Source: Chloroflexota bacterium | Lineage (GTDB): Bacteria; Chloroflexota; Limnocylindria; Limnocylindrales; CSP1-4 | DNA length: 64,000 bases | Reading direction: 5' to 3' | NCBI GenBank assembly: GCA_947475545.1 | Contig: CANJLL010000001.1 | Location: 186,001 to 250,000 of the forward strand | Part shown: positions 1 through 9,547 of the stretch, piece after piece | Layout of the letters: each line of letters starts with the position of its first letter | Numbering within the stretch: position 1 is the first letter of the stretch | Made by a program: the position numbers and the translations under genes | Notes under the pieces: model-generated | What the model saw: the letters and a program-made list of their open reading frames with translations, nothing else | Told to the model about the DNA's origin: nothing | Database searches by the model: none

Positions 1-445
1 CAAGGCGCGCCGCGCGGTGGCCATCTTCGACGTCATCCAGTCCGTCGACTCGTCGGACCTGGCCCGGCGCCTGGACCGACTGGCGGGCGAGGAGCGGCCG
101 GGCACACCCTTGCCCGTGCTGCTCCAGGTCAACGTGGACCTCGACCTGGCCAAGGCCGGCTTTCCGCCCGCGTCGGTCGCCGCGGCCCTGCCCGAGATTC
201 TGGCGCTGCCCAACCTGCGCGTCGCCGGGCTGATGACCATCGGTCGCCTGGCCGCCAGCCCCGAGGCCGCCCGCCCGGCCTTCCGTGCCCTGCGGGAGCT
301 CTCGGAGCGGCTGCGCGCCCGACACCCGATCCTGGGGCCCGCCCTGTCGATGGGGATGACCGACGACTTCGAGGTCGCCGTGGAAGAGGGGGCCACCATC
401 GTCCGGGTTGGTCGCGCCATCTTCGGGTCCCGGCTTCCGGGGTAG
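1..445 (+). CDS. yggS: PLP-binding protein YggS/PLPBP family, 3' part
   Basis: The C-terminal part of a YggS-type pyridoxal-phosphate homeostasis protein. The reading frame is open to the left edge, and the first visible residues ([17 protein letters not shown]) match the family segment that follows the PLP lysine, so the true start lies outside the window. Further family marks are [22 protein letters not shown] and the closing [15 protein letters not shown]...VRVGRAIFG. The family is a fold-type III PLP carrier that buffers free PLP and has no known catalytic activity. It lies just upstream of yggT and yggU, the usual arrangement. Its TAG stop doubles as the first three bases of the -10 box of yggT. 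Confidence 0.95.
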   Translation, partial: KARRAVAIFDVIQSVDSSDLARRLDRLAGEERPGTPLPVLLQVNVDLDLAKAGFPPASVAAALPEILALPNLRVAGLMTIGRLAASPEAARPAFRALRELSERLRARHPILGPALSMGMTDDFEVAVEEGATIVRVGRAIFGSRLPG

Positions 446-448
446 ACT
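443..448 (+). promoter_or_regulatory. -10 box (TAGACT) upstream of yggT
   Basis: TAGACT fits TANNNT and ends 6 nt before the ATG of yggT. A transcript starting about 7 nt after the box would begin at or next to the start codon, so the mRNA would be leaderless. No convincing -35 box is visible. The same geometry recurs at several genes in the window. Confidence 0.45.
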
Positions 449-454
449 CGGCGG

Positions 455-700
455 ATGGCTGCCTACCTCGCGAACTTCCTTCAGGTTGTCGTCTTCGTCC
501 TCTGGCTGCTCATCGTCGGCCGCGTGATCGCGTCGTTCGTCGACCCACGGGGCCGCCACCCGTTGACGGCCTTCGTGATCGGCGCGACGGAGCCCATCCT
601 GGCACCCGTCCGCCGGCTCCTGCCGCAGACCGGCATGGTGGACTTCTCGCCGATGCTGGTCCTGCTGGTCCTGTCCGCGGTGGTGCGGGCGCTGGGCTGA
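455..700 (+). CDS. yggT: YggT family membrane protein
   Basis: An 81-residue protein with two hydrophobic segments, at about residues 5-25 and 55-80, around a polar loop. The loop carries family residues ([15 protein letters not shown] and [13 protein letters not shown]). YggT proteins are small inner-membrane proteins, often next to yggS and in many bacteria near cell-division genes; the molecular role is unclear. The start is the only reasonable ATG, 9 nt after the yggS stop. It has no Shine-Dalgarno sequence, consistent with the leaderless promoter seen just upstream. Its stop is 2 nt before the next gene. Confidence 0.9.
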   Translation: MAAYLANFLQVVVFVLWLLIVGRVIASFVDPRGRHPLTAFVIGATEPILAPVRRLLPQTGMVDFSPMLVLLVLSAVVRALG

Positions 701-702
701 CC

Positions 703-984
703 ATGGCCGACGCCGGCGCGCGGTTCGCGCTGCGCCTCACGCCGCGGGGCGGCCTGGATCGGATCGACGGCGTCGTCGACGGGGAGCTGCGAGTGCGGGT
801 GGCCGCGCCGGCGGTGGACGGCGCGGCGAACCAGGCGCTGCTGCGGCTGATCGCCGACACCCTCGATGTGTCGCGCTCCAGCGTCCGGCTCGCCGGCGGG
901 GCGACCGGACGGCGAAAGGTGATCGCCGTCGATGGCGTGGACCCGGCACGGCTGCGCGCCCGCTGGCCCGGGCTCGCGGTATGA
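703..984 (+). CDS. yggU: DUF167 (YggU) family protein
   Basis: A 93-residue protein of the DUF167/YggU family. The sequence shows the family core: RLTPRGGLDRIDGVVDGELRVRVAAPAVDGAANQALLRLIA, then a segment with GATGRRKVIAVDGVD. Family members are small alpha/beta domains without an assigned enzymatic function. It starts 2 nt after yggT and so is probably cotranscribed with it. The last codons overlap the TATGAT box that drives the downstream tRNA gene. Confidence 0.9.
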   Translation: MADAGARFALRLTPRGGLDRIDGVVDGELRVRVAAPAVDGAANQALLRLIADTLDVSRSSVRLAGGATGRRKVIAVDGVDPARLRARWPGLAV

Positions 985-985
985 T
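980..985 (+). promoter_or_regulatory. -10 box (TATGAT) for tRNA-Val
   Basis: TATGAT lies 9 nt before the first base of the mature tRNA-Val. It overlaps the end of the preceding coding region. The position fits transcription starting a few bases upstream of the tRNA. No clear -35 box is visible. Confidence 0.5.
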
Positions 986-994
986 GCGCGTCCC

Positions 995-1071
995 GGGCGA
1001 TTAGCTCAGCCGGTCAGAGCGCACGGTTCACATCCGTGAGGTCACTGGTTCGAACCCAGTATCGCCCACCA
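995..1071 (+). tRNA. tRNA-Val (anticodon CAC)
   Basis: A complete cloverleaf can be drawn by hand. The acceptor stem is GGGCGAT (995-1001) with ATCGCCC (1061-1067). The D stem is GCTC/GAGC and the anticodon stem CACGG/CCGTG. The loop TTCACAT places anticodon CAC at 1029-1031. The T arm is ACTGG-TTCGAAC-CCAGT. The discriminator A and the CCA end (1069-1071) are encoded in the DNA. It reads the GTG valine codon. Confidence 0.97.
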
Positions 1072-1080
1072 TCTCGCGCC

Positions 1081-1114
1081 GAAGCGGAGGCCTCGGGCCT
1101 CCGCTTCTTGTTGT
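1081..1114 (+). terminator. Intrinsic terminator after tRNA-Val
   Basis: A perfect 12-bp stem, GAAGCGGAGGCC / GGCCTCCGCTTC, with loop TCG, followed by TTGTTGT. It sits 10 nt after the tRNA CCA end and is one of only two hairpins in the window with a T-rich tail. Confidence 0.85.
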
Positions 1115-1152
1115 GTGCAATCACCTGGACCGGTCTGCCCCGCCCGTGAATC

Positions 1153-1185
1153 GGACCGGCGGGGCCATGATGGCCCCGCCGGTCC
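1153..1185 (-). terminator. Hairpin terminator downstream of the FAS1 gene
   Basis: A perfect 15-bp inverted repeat, GGACCGGCGGGGCCA at 1153-1167 and its complement at 1171-1185, with a 3-nt TGA loop. It lies 34 nt beyond the stop of the leftward FAS1 gene. There is no T-tract on either side, so termination would be of the U-less hairpin type. Confidence 0.65.
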
Positions 1186-1218
1186 AGGGACTCCAGCCGA
1201 GGGGGATCGGCCGGAAGG

Positions 1219-2163
1219 CTACATTCCGGGCGGCAGGATGACCGTGTCGATGACGTGGATCACGCCGTTTGAGGCCATGACGTCCGTCGCGGTGACCGTC
1301 GAGGAGCCGTTCAGGACGACCTTGCCGTCCTTGACCGCGATCGTGATCGACGAGCCCTCGACGGACTTGGCCGAGGTGAGGCCGACGACCTGGGCGGCCA
1401 GGACCTTGCCCGAGACCACGTGGTAGAGCAGCACGGACTTGAGCTTGGCCGGATTGGCAAGCAGGCCCTCCAGGGTACCGGCCGGCAGCTTGGCGAACGC
1501 GGCGTCAGTGGGCGCGAAGACGGTGAACGGCCCGGCGCCCTTCAGGGTGTCGACCAGGGCGGCGGCGGTAGCGGCCTTCAGCAGGGTGGCGAACGTACCG
1601 GCCGCGGCCGCGGTGTCCACGATGTCCTTGGCCGCCATGGCGGGCGGGAGGATGACTGTGTCGATGACGTGGATCACGCCGTTGGAGGCCATGACGTCCG
1701 TCGCGGTGACCGTCGAGGAGCCGTTCAGGACGACCTTGCCGTCCTTGACCGCGATCGAGATCGCGGAGCCCTCGACCGACTTCGCGGTGGTGAGGCTCGT
1801 GACCTGGGCGGCCGTGACCTTGCCCGAGACCACGTGGTAGAGGAGGACCGACTTCAGCGTCGGCAGGTCGGCGAGCAGGCTGTCAAGCTTGCCGGCCGGC
1901 AGCTTGGCGAATGCGGCGTCCGTGGGAGCGAAGACCGTGAACGGCCCGGCGCCCTTGAGCGTGTCGACCAGGCCCGCCGCGGTGGCTGCCTTCAGGAGGG
2001 TGGCGAACGAGCCGGCGCCCTTGGCCGTCTCGACGATGTCGACCAGCGCAGCGGGGCTCGGGGCCTTTGTGGCAGGTGCGGCCGTCGGTGCGGGTGTCGC
2101 GGCCGAGGAGCACGCGGCCAGGACGAGGGCCATGGCGGAGAGCGTGATAACGAGGTGCTTCAC
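1219..2163 (-). CDS. Secreted lipoprotein with two FAS1 (fasciclin) domains
   Basis: A 314-residue lipoprotein. It has a lipoprotein signal ([18 protein letters not shown], cysteine at 18), then a short Thr/Pro/Ala-rich linker. Two FAS1 domains follow, at about residues 40-175 and 178-314. Each carries the family features [17 protein letters not shown] (H1-like), [10 protein letters not shown] and [16 protein letters not shown] (H2-like). FAS1 modules act in extracellular adhesion or matrix binding. The two domains are close to identical and are offset by 414 bp, so they arose by internal duplication. The GTG start at 2163 is preceded by AAGGGA and by a good promoter. The stop is followed by a strong hairpin, so it is probably monocistronic. 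Confidence 0.93.
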   Translation of the reverse strand: MKHLVITLSAMALVLAACSSAATPAPTAAPATKAPSPAALVDIVETAKGAGSFATLLKAATAAGLVDTLKGAGPFTVFAPTDAAFAKLPAGKLDSLLADLPTLKSVLLYHVVSGKVTAAQVTSLTTAKSVEGSAISIAVKDGKVVLNGSSTVTATDVMASNGVIHVIDTVILPPAMAAKDIVDTAAAAGTFATLLKAATAAALVDTLKGAGPFTVFAPTDAAFAKLPAGTLEGLLANPAKLKSVLLYHVVSGKVLAAQVVGLTSAKSVEGSSITIAVKDGKVVLNGSSTVTATDVMASNGVIHVIDTVILPPGM

Positions 2164-2210
2164 GGTAGTCCCTTCTCTGTCTGTGCCAGATCTGGTTCGG
2201 GCATGGGCAG

Positions 2211-2240
2211 ATTGTGGACTGAGTGTCTACGGTTTGTCAA
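2211..2240 (-). promoter_or_regulatory. Promoter of the FAS1 lipoprotein gene
   Basis: On the minus strand, TTGACA (2240-2235), an 18-bp spacer and CACAAT (2216-2211) form a near-consensus housekeeping promoter. It predicts a 5' UTR of about 40 nt that contains the AAGGGA ribosome binding site. Confidence 0.7.
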
Positions 2241-2303
2241 GGGTCAGTAGAGTCCTGCAGGGCCAGCCCTGTACAAGGTCCCGGGTTAAACCGTCGGCGT
2301 TCC

Positions 2304-2840
2304 CTAGCGGAGCTGGTAGAGCAGGTGGTCCTCCAGCTGGTAGAGGAGGGGAGCCACCTCGATCCTGGGATAGAGGGCACGGAGTCGCGCGGCCTCGCCC
2401 ATGACGAACTCGACTTCGTCGCTGATGCCGAACTTGGGCAGGCCCTCGGCGTACACCGCCTCAGCCTGGTCCGCCGTCCAGCCGGCGAACTCCACCATCC
2501 CGGTGATGAACTCGTCGTGCTTGTCTGCGACGGTCTTCATGCCGCAGTCGGTGTGGGCGATCAGGACGATGGTGCGGACCCCCAGGACCGAGATCGCGTA
2601 CGACATGCGGAACTCGTTGTCGCGCATGTTGGCGCCGGCCGTGCGCAGGACATAGGCGAAGTTCCTGGGCATGCGGATCGCGTTGCGACTGTCCATGCAC
2701 ATGCCGATGAGCAGGCGGCGTTTCCGCAGGGAGCCGGCCGCGCGTTCCAGGTTGTGATACTCGAGGAGCAGGCCGACGGGCGTGTCGCTGTACTCGGGGA
2801 GAATGTCGGTCCGGTAGTTGACCGGGAGGGTCTCTGTCAT
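2304..2840 (-). CDS. Beta-class carbonic anhydrase
   Basis: A 178-residue beta-carbonic anhydrase, catalysing the reversible hydration of CO2 to bicarbonate. The zinc ligands are visible as C48, H96 and C99 (CMDSRN and HTDCG), and the D50/R52 dyad is intact. The frame is open for about 60 codons further upstream. However, the ATG at 2840 gives the normal length for this short clade and lies 7 nt after TACCCT, the leaderless geometry used elsewhere here. The upstream extension is Arg/Pro-rich and unlike a coding N-terminus. It is probably cytoplasmic, since no signal peptide is seen. Confidence 0.9.
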   Translation of the reverse strand: MTETLPVNYRTDILPEYSDTPVGLLLEYHNLERAAGSLRKRRLLIGMCMDSRNAIRMPRNFAYVLRTAGANMRDNEFRMSYAISVLGVRTIVLIAHTDCGMKTVADKHDEFITGMVEFAGWTADQAEAVYAEGLPKFGISDEVEFVMGEAARLRALYPRIEVAPLLYQLEDHLLYQLR

Positions 2841-2847
2841 GCCGGGG

Positions 2848-2853
2848 AGGGTA
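2848..2853 (-). promoter_or_regulatory. -10 box (TACCCT) upstream of the carbonic anhydrase gene
   Basis: On the minus strand TACCCT ends 7 nt before the ATG at 2840. This supports both the start choice and a leaderless mRNA. No clear -35 element is visible. Confidence 0.4.
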
Positions 2854-3137
2854 CCAGCGAGGCCATCGCTCGCGCCAGATCGTCGGGGGGGGGCTGGCTC
2901 CGCGGCAGGGTCGTGAGGCCCCATGTGCGCGCCGCGGCGGCCCCTCCCCGCAGGGCCGAACGGCACCGCGTGCCGTGGCGGCCGGCACGTTGTGCTCCCT
3001 TCGCCCGAGGAACACAATCCTGACATCAGGGAAAGAAACTCCCGAACATCGCGTCACAGGCTCGCCGAACCGGGCGTCAGACGGTGGACGATCCCACCGC
3101 AGGTGGTCCAGTCAACCGCAATCATCGACCCACTCTA

Positions 3138-3168
3138 CGAAACCCCCGGTCCTCCCCCGGGGGTTTCG
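3138..3168. terminator. Perfect inverted repeat between carbonic anhydrase and aconitase
   Basis: CGAAACCCCCGG (3138-3149) and its exact complement (3157-3168) enclose a 7-nt loop. It can fold on both strands and has no T-tract. It could be a second terminator for the aconitase transcript or an insulating structure ahead of the carbonic anhydrase gene. Confidence 0.5.
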
Positions 3169-3234
3169 GCTATCCGGGGAACCACCGGGCCGGCCGGCCG
3201 GGTCTGGTTCTCGGGACGTCACGCGGATATGGGA

Positions 3235-3258
3235 AGGCCCGGCGTTGCCGCCGGGCCT
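3235..3258 (-). terminator. Hairpin terminator of aconitase
   Basis: AGGCCCGGCG / CGCCGGGCCT, a perfect 10-bp stem with loop TTGC, lies about 56 nt beyond the aconitase stop. There is no T-tract. Confidence 0.55.
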
Positions 3259-3313
3259 GCAGAGTCGCTGGCCCCGTGCGGGCCGCGTGGGCTGGGTGTG
3301 CCGGTTGGAGAGG

Positions 3314-5974
<2,661 letters not shown>

Positions 5975-5999
5975 GCGTTCTGTCCTTCGCTGCGATCGG

Positions 6000-6005
6000 T
6001 ACACT
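6000..6005 (+). promoter_or_regulatory. -10 box (TACACT) of the DUF2520 locus
   Basis: TACACT ends exactly 6 nt before an ATG at 6012, the same layout as at yggT, pcrA and gatC. That ATG opens a 15-codon frame rather than the main gene. Confidence 0.4.
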
Positions 6006-6011
6006 CGTTGG

Positions 6012-6059
6012 ATGGAAGCGTACCGCGAGCGCCGGGCTGCTGCGGGGACCCGGCGATGA
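6012..6059 (+). CDS. Putative 15-residue leader peptide
   Basis: A frame of 15 codons (MEAYRERRAAAGTRR) starts 6 nt after a TACACT box. Its TGA (6057-6059) overlaps the ATG (6056-6058) of the downstream DUF2520 gene in the ATGA arrangement typical of coupled genes here. It is too short for homology, and 5 of 15 residues are Arg. It may be a coupling leader. Alternatively it could be the original N-terminus of the DUF2520 protein separated by a frameshift. The only evidence is position. Confidence 0.35.
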   Translation: MEAYRERRAAAGTRR

Positions 6060-7129
6060 GGCCGTGGTCCCGGAGCGAGGACGAACGCGCGGCGCTCGCG
6101 GCTTACGAGAAGGCCCAGCGGGCGCACGCGCGCGACGAGACCGTGGCCGACCTGGAAGCGGCCGGCATACAGCTGGACCCGGACCGGGCGGGTAGCCATC
6201 GCCACGGAGACGTGGTGCATCAGCACGATCACCCGCACCCGCACGTCCACAGCGGCGTGGGCCAGCGGCCCGCGATCGGGATCATCGGGGCCGGGGCCGT
6301 CGGGACGGCGCTGGGCGTCGCCCTTCAGCGGGCGGGCTGGCCGATCGCGGCGGTCGCATCGCGGGATGCCGGGCGGCGCGAGCGCTTCGCCCGCCTGATG
6401 CCCGGGGTGCGCGTCTTCGCCGAGGCGGCGGCACTCGTCGACGAGGCGGAGCTGATCATCCTGTGTGTCCCTGATGACGTCCTGCCGGTGATCGCCCGCG
6501 AGCTACGCCTGTACGGCGGCCAGGCGCTGATCCACACCAGCGGCGCGCTGGGCGCCGAGGTCCTGGAGCCGGCGATGGCGGCCGGCACCCAGGTCGGCGC
6601 CTTCCATCCGCTCGTCGCGTTCGCCAACCTGGAGCGGGCGGTGGCCGCGCTTGCCGGCGCCGCCGTGGCGATCGAGGGCGACGACCAGCTCGCGGCGCTG
6701 CTGGCGGGGATGGCCGAGTCGCTCGGCGCCGTGCCCGTCAGGCTGCTGCCCGGGACCAAGGCGGCGTACCACGCGGCCGCGATGCTCTCCGCGGGCGGGT
6801 TCGTCGCCCTGCTGGACGCCATCGCCGAGCTGGGCCGCGTGGCGGGCCTCGATGAAGCAGGCTCCCTGGCCATCTACGGACGGCTGATCGAGCAGACACT
6901 GGGCAACGCCCGCGCCCTCGGTGTCGCGGCCGCGCTGACCGGCCCCATGACCCGGGGTGATGTGGGGACACTGTCCGCGCACCTCCTGGCGCTCCGGGCA
7001 CATGCCCCGGGCGCCCTTGGTCTCTACCGGGCCGCCGGCCTGCGCGAAGTGACACTGGCAGAAGAACGCGGCGTCCTGGCACCAGAACCTGCAGCACAGA
7101 TGCGGCGGTTGCTTGCATCCGACCTTTGA
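6056..7129 (+). CDS. DUF2520/Rossmann-like oxidoreductase with His-rich N-terminus
   Basis: A 357-residue protein. Residues 72-190 form an NAD(P)-binding Rossmann domain (IGIIGAGAVGTALGVAL, then AELIILCVPDDVLP). Residues 200-350 match the helical DUF2520 domain (HTSGALGAEVLEP, GAFHPLVAF, KAAYHAAAMLSAGGFVALL, LTGPMTRGD). The fold is shared with ketopantoate and pyrroline-5-carboxylate reductases, and some DUF2520 proteins sit near pantothenate genes; none is visible here. The substrate is unknown. The extra N-terminal 70 residues contain eight His between positions 48 and 65. The start at 6056 is chosen because it overlaps the stop of the small upstream frame; a later GTG start would remove the His cluster. 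Confidence 0.8.
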   Translation: MRPWSRSEDERAALAAYEKAQRAHARDETVADLEAAGIQLDPDRAGSHRHGDVVHQHDHPHPHVHSGVGQRPAIGIIGAGAVGTALGVALQRAGWPIAAVASRDAGRRERFARLMPGVRVFAEAAALVDEAELIILCVPDDVLPVIARELRLYGGQALIHTSGALGAEVLEPAMAAGTQVGAFHPLVAFANLERAVAALAGAAVAIEGDDQLAALLAGMAESLGAVPVRLLPGTKAAYHAAAMLSAGGFVALLDAIAELGRVAGLDEAGSLAIYGRLIEQTLGNARALGVAAALTGPMTRGDVGTLSAHLLALRAHAPGALGLYRAAGLREVTLAEERGVLAPEPAAQMRRLLASDL

Positions 7130-7134
7130 GGCAG

Positions 7135-7140
7135 TACCAT
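7135..7140 (+). promoter_or_regulatory. -10 box (TACCAT) upstream of the NUDIX leader region
   Basis: TTGCAT (7113-7118), a 16-bp spacer and TACCAT (7135-7140) resemble a housekeeping promoter. Transcription would begin close to the ATG at 7148. Confidence 0.45.
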
Positions 7141-7147
7141 TGGGTCG

Positions 7148-7458
7148 ATGAATCACAGCGTGACCGCCCGCTACTCTGCCCGGCCCGTCGCCCACTTCGT
7201 GCGCCGTGCAGCGCGAGCGCGCGACCTGCGCCTCGGCTTGCGCCCGGCGGGCAGCTTCAACTCCGCGGCAGCGCGTCCCACGTTGCTGCGCGAGGCCTCG
7301 GCCAGCCCGGTGGAGCGTCTGCGGGCGGGACGTGCAGCGCTGAGAATCGTCGGCCCTCGTCGCTCCACGGGCGGAGCGCCGCGTCCCACGGTGGCGATGC
7401 ACTGGTCAAGGGCCGACCGACCGGGGTCGGTGCGGCGGACCAGCCCTGCTGTTTCCCC
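7148..7458 (+). other. Leader region of about 310 nt ahead of the NUDIX gene; possible small ORF or structured RNA
   Basis: A promoter-like box sits 7 nt before the ATG at 7148, which opens a 107-codon frame to 7471. The product is Arg/Ala/Pro-rich, matches nothing I recognise and would overlap the NUDIX start. The region also contains two similar hairpins with different stems around the same core GCGTCCCACG, at 7264-7292 and 7377-7396. A third small hairpin (CGCTCC/GGAGCG) precedes the second one. I cannot decide between a small protein and a leader RNA. Confidence 0.3.
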
Positions 7459-7950
7459 GTGGCTCGGCTGAGGACGGCGACCGCCACCTCCGCGGGAGGC
7501 ATCGTCGTCCGGTACGAGGGCGACATCCCGTCGCTCGTGCTCGGCATGCGCCGCCGAGAGCGCGACCGGGTCACCTGGGCGCTCCCCAAGGGCACGCCCA
7601 ACGCGGGCGAGACCACCGAGGAGACGGCTCTCCGCGAAGTGGGCGAGGAGACGGGCCTGGAGGTGCGGATCACGGACCGCCTGCCGTCGATCCAGTACAG
7701 CTTCGTGCAACGTGGCACGAGGATCTACAAGACCGTGCACTATTTCCTCATGGAGCCCGTCGGCGGGGACCTGTCGGCGCACGATCATGAGTTCGAAGAG
7801 GTGCGCTGGACGCGGTTCGATGACGCGGCCGACATCCTCGCCTTCGAGACGGAGCGCAATCTGGTGATGAGCACAGCCCTGCGGCTCGCGGACCCCACCA
7901 CGCCGGTGGCCGCACCGGATGATCCTTCGCAGCATCCAGCCGCACGGTGA
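7459..7950 (+). CDS. NUDIX hydrolase
   Basis: A 163-residue NUDIX hydrolase. The signature G-x5-E-x7-REUxEExGU is complete (GTPNAGE, then TTEETAL, then REVGEETGL) at about residues 48-70. It is preceded by TSAGGIVVRYEG and WALPKG, as in Ap4A/ADP-ribose-type members. Such enzymes cleave nucleoside diphosphates linked to another moiety, using Mg2+ held by the Glu residues; the substrate cannot be read from the sequence. The GTG at 7459 is chosen because homology begins right after it; the frame is open upstream but looks non-coding. The stop overlaps the GTG of gcvT, which implies cotranscription. Confidence 0.9.
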   Translation: MARLRTATATSAGGIVVRYEGDIPSLVLGMRRRERDRVTWALPKGTPNAGETTEETALREVGEETGLEVRITDRLPSIQYSFVQRGTRIYKTVHYFLMEPVGGDLSAHDHEFEEVRWTRFDDAADILAFETERNLVMSTALRLADPTTPVAAPDDPSQHPAAR

Positions 7951-9077
7951 CCGACACACCCGCTCTCGCAGAAGGAGAGCCGGCCCCCCGGGAGACCCCC
8001 CTCGTCGCGACCCACCGGGTCCTTGGGGCCCGGCTGATCGAGTTTGGCGGCTGGCTGATGCCGGTTCAGTACCGCGGGATCCTGGACGAGCACCGGGCGG
8101 TCCGCGAACGGGCCGGCCTCTTCGACCTGTCCCACATGGGCGAGCTCTTCGTGGAGGGTCCAGGTGCTGGAGACGCGCTGGCCGCGGCCCTCGTCTCCGA
8201 CCCGCGCCGACTGGAGGTTGGGCGGGCGCACTACTCGATGATCTGCCAGCCCGACGGCGGCATCGTCGATGACCTGATCGTCTACCGGCTCGCGGCCGAG
8301 CGGTTCCTGGTCGTCGCCAACGCGTCCAATGCCGGCGTGGTCTCGGACCTGCTCGCCGAGCGCATCGTGGCGTTCCGGGCGGTCCTCGATGATCGGTCGC
8401 TGGCCACGGGACTGTGCGCCGTGCAGGGTCCCCGGTCAGCCGCCATCCTGGCCCCCCTCACGGACGTGGATCTCGCGCCGCTGCGCAACTACGCCGCCGT
8501 GGAGGGGCAGGTCGCGGGGATCCCGGCGCTGGTCGCCCGCACCGGCTACACCGGCGAGGACGGCTTCGAGGTGTTCGTCGAATGGGCGCGGACCGCGGAG
8601 CTGTGGGCGGCGCTGATGGAGGGTGGCCGCGCCGTGGGCATGGAGCCGTGTGGCCTGGGCGCCCGCGACACGCTCCGGCTGGAGGCGGGGATGCCGCTCT
8701 ACGGGAACGAGCTGGACCGGGCGACCAACCCGTACGACGCTGGGCTGGGTCGGGTGGTCAAGCTGGACAAGGAAGGTGACTTCGTCGGCCGGTCCGCTCT
8801 GGAGCGGCTCGCCGTGGCGCCGCCGACGCGGCGGCTGGTTGGGCTCACGATCACGGGTCGCGGGATCGCCCGGCACGGCTACCCGGTAGTCCGCGACGGC
8901 CGGGCCAGCGGAGTGGTCACCAGCGGGACCCAGTCGCCGACGCTGGGTCGGCCCATCGCGATGGCGTACGTCGCGCCGGGGGACGAGGAGCCGGGTACGA
9001 TACTGGCAGTCCAGGTTCGCGACCAGCACGTGGATGCCGTCGTCACGCCGCTCCCGTTCTATCGGCGCCCGCGCTGA
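7947..9077 (+). CDS. gcvT: Glycine cleavage T protein (aminomethyltransferase)
   Basis: A 376-residue T protein of the glycine cleavage system. It releases ammonia from the aminomethyl-lipoyl H protein and transfers the one-carbon unit to tetrahydrofolate. Family sequence is clear: [76 protein letters not shown] and a C-terminal barrel with [13 protein letters not shown]. The GTG start overlaps the NUDIX stop (GTGA). It is first in a gcvT-H-PA-PB set; the L subunit (dihydrolipoyl dehydrogenase) is not in this window. Confidence 0.96.
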   Translation: MTDTPALAEGEPAPRETPLVATHRVLGARLIEFGGWLMPVQYRGILDEHRAVRERAGLFDLSHMGELFVEGPGAGDALAAALVSDPRRLEVGRAHYSMICQPDGGIVDDLIVYRLAAERFLVVANASNAGVVSDLLAERIVAFRAVLDDRSLATGLCAVQGPRSAAILAPLTDVDLAPLRNYAAVEGQVAGIPALVARTGYTGEDGFEVFVEWARTAELWAALMEGGRAVGMEPCGLGARDTLRLEAGMPLYGNELDRATNPYDAGLGRVVKLDKEGDFVGRSALERLAVAPPTRRLVGLTITGRGIARHGYPVVRDGRASGVVTSGTQSPTLGRPIAMAYVAPGDEEPGTILAVQVRDQHVDAVVTPLPFYRRPR

Positions 9078-9165
9078 CGTTCCCGCTGCCCTGGTCATCG
9101 TCCTGCCGTTTGACCGTTCGCCGGGCCTGACCCGGCCGTCGCCCGCCCACGAGGAGGCCCGCCAG

Positions 9166-9543
9166 ATGGTTCCTGCGGATTTGCGCTACACCAAGGAGCA
9201 CGAATGGGTGCGCCAGGACGGCGACATCGCGACCGTCGGCATTACCCAGTTCGCGGCAGATGAGCTGGGTGACGTGGTCTTCGTGGAGCTCCCGGCGGTG
9301 GGGGCCACGCTCCAGCAGCACGGCACGTTCGGCGTGGTCGAATCGGTGAAGGCCGTGAGCGACCTGTTCGCGCCCGTCGCCGGAGAAGTCGTCGAGATCA
9401 ACGGCGACCTGGTGGCGGCGCCCGAGCTGGTCAACATGGACCCGTATGGTCGGGGCTGGATGCTCCGGGTCCGGTTGAGCGATCCGGGCCAGCCGGCAGC
9501 CCTCCTCGATGCGGCGGCCTACGAGTCCGTCACGCACGGCTGA
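9166..9543 (+). CDS. gcvH: Glycine cleavage H protein (lipoyl carrier)
   Basis: A 125-residue H protein that shuttles the aminomethyl group on a lipoyl arm between the P, T and L proteins. The lipoylated lysine is K62 in ESVKAVSDL. The N-terminus [14 protein letters not shown] and the C-terminal [15 protein letters not shown] are typical. The ATG at 9166 follows GAGGAGG at 9151-9157. It begins 88 nt after gcvT and ends 4 nt before gcvPA. Confidence 0.97.
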   Translation: MVPADLRYTKEHEWVRQDGDIATVGITQFAADELGDVVFVELPAVGATLQQHGTFGVVESVKAVSDLFAPVAGEVVEINGDLVAAPELVNMDPYGRGWMLRVRLSDPGQPAALLDAAAYESVTHG

Positions 9544-9547
9544 TCCC

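Larger units (their letters stand above)
2854..3313. other. Intergenic region between carbonic anhydrase and aconitase
   Basis: About 460 bp with no supported gene; the open frames here are antisense or GC-driven. It holds two strong hairpins, at 3138-3168 and 3235-3258 (listed separately). A run of nine G residues lies near 2885-2893. The carbonic anhydrase promoter is at its left end. Confidence 0.6.

Noticed and set aside
7130-7458. T-box, RNase P, SRP or tmRNA in the NUDIX leader
   Set aside because: I looked for the T-box antiterminator core, the RNase P and SRP conserved loops and the tmRNA tRNA-like ends; none is present.
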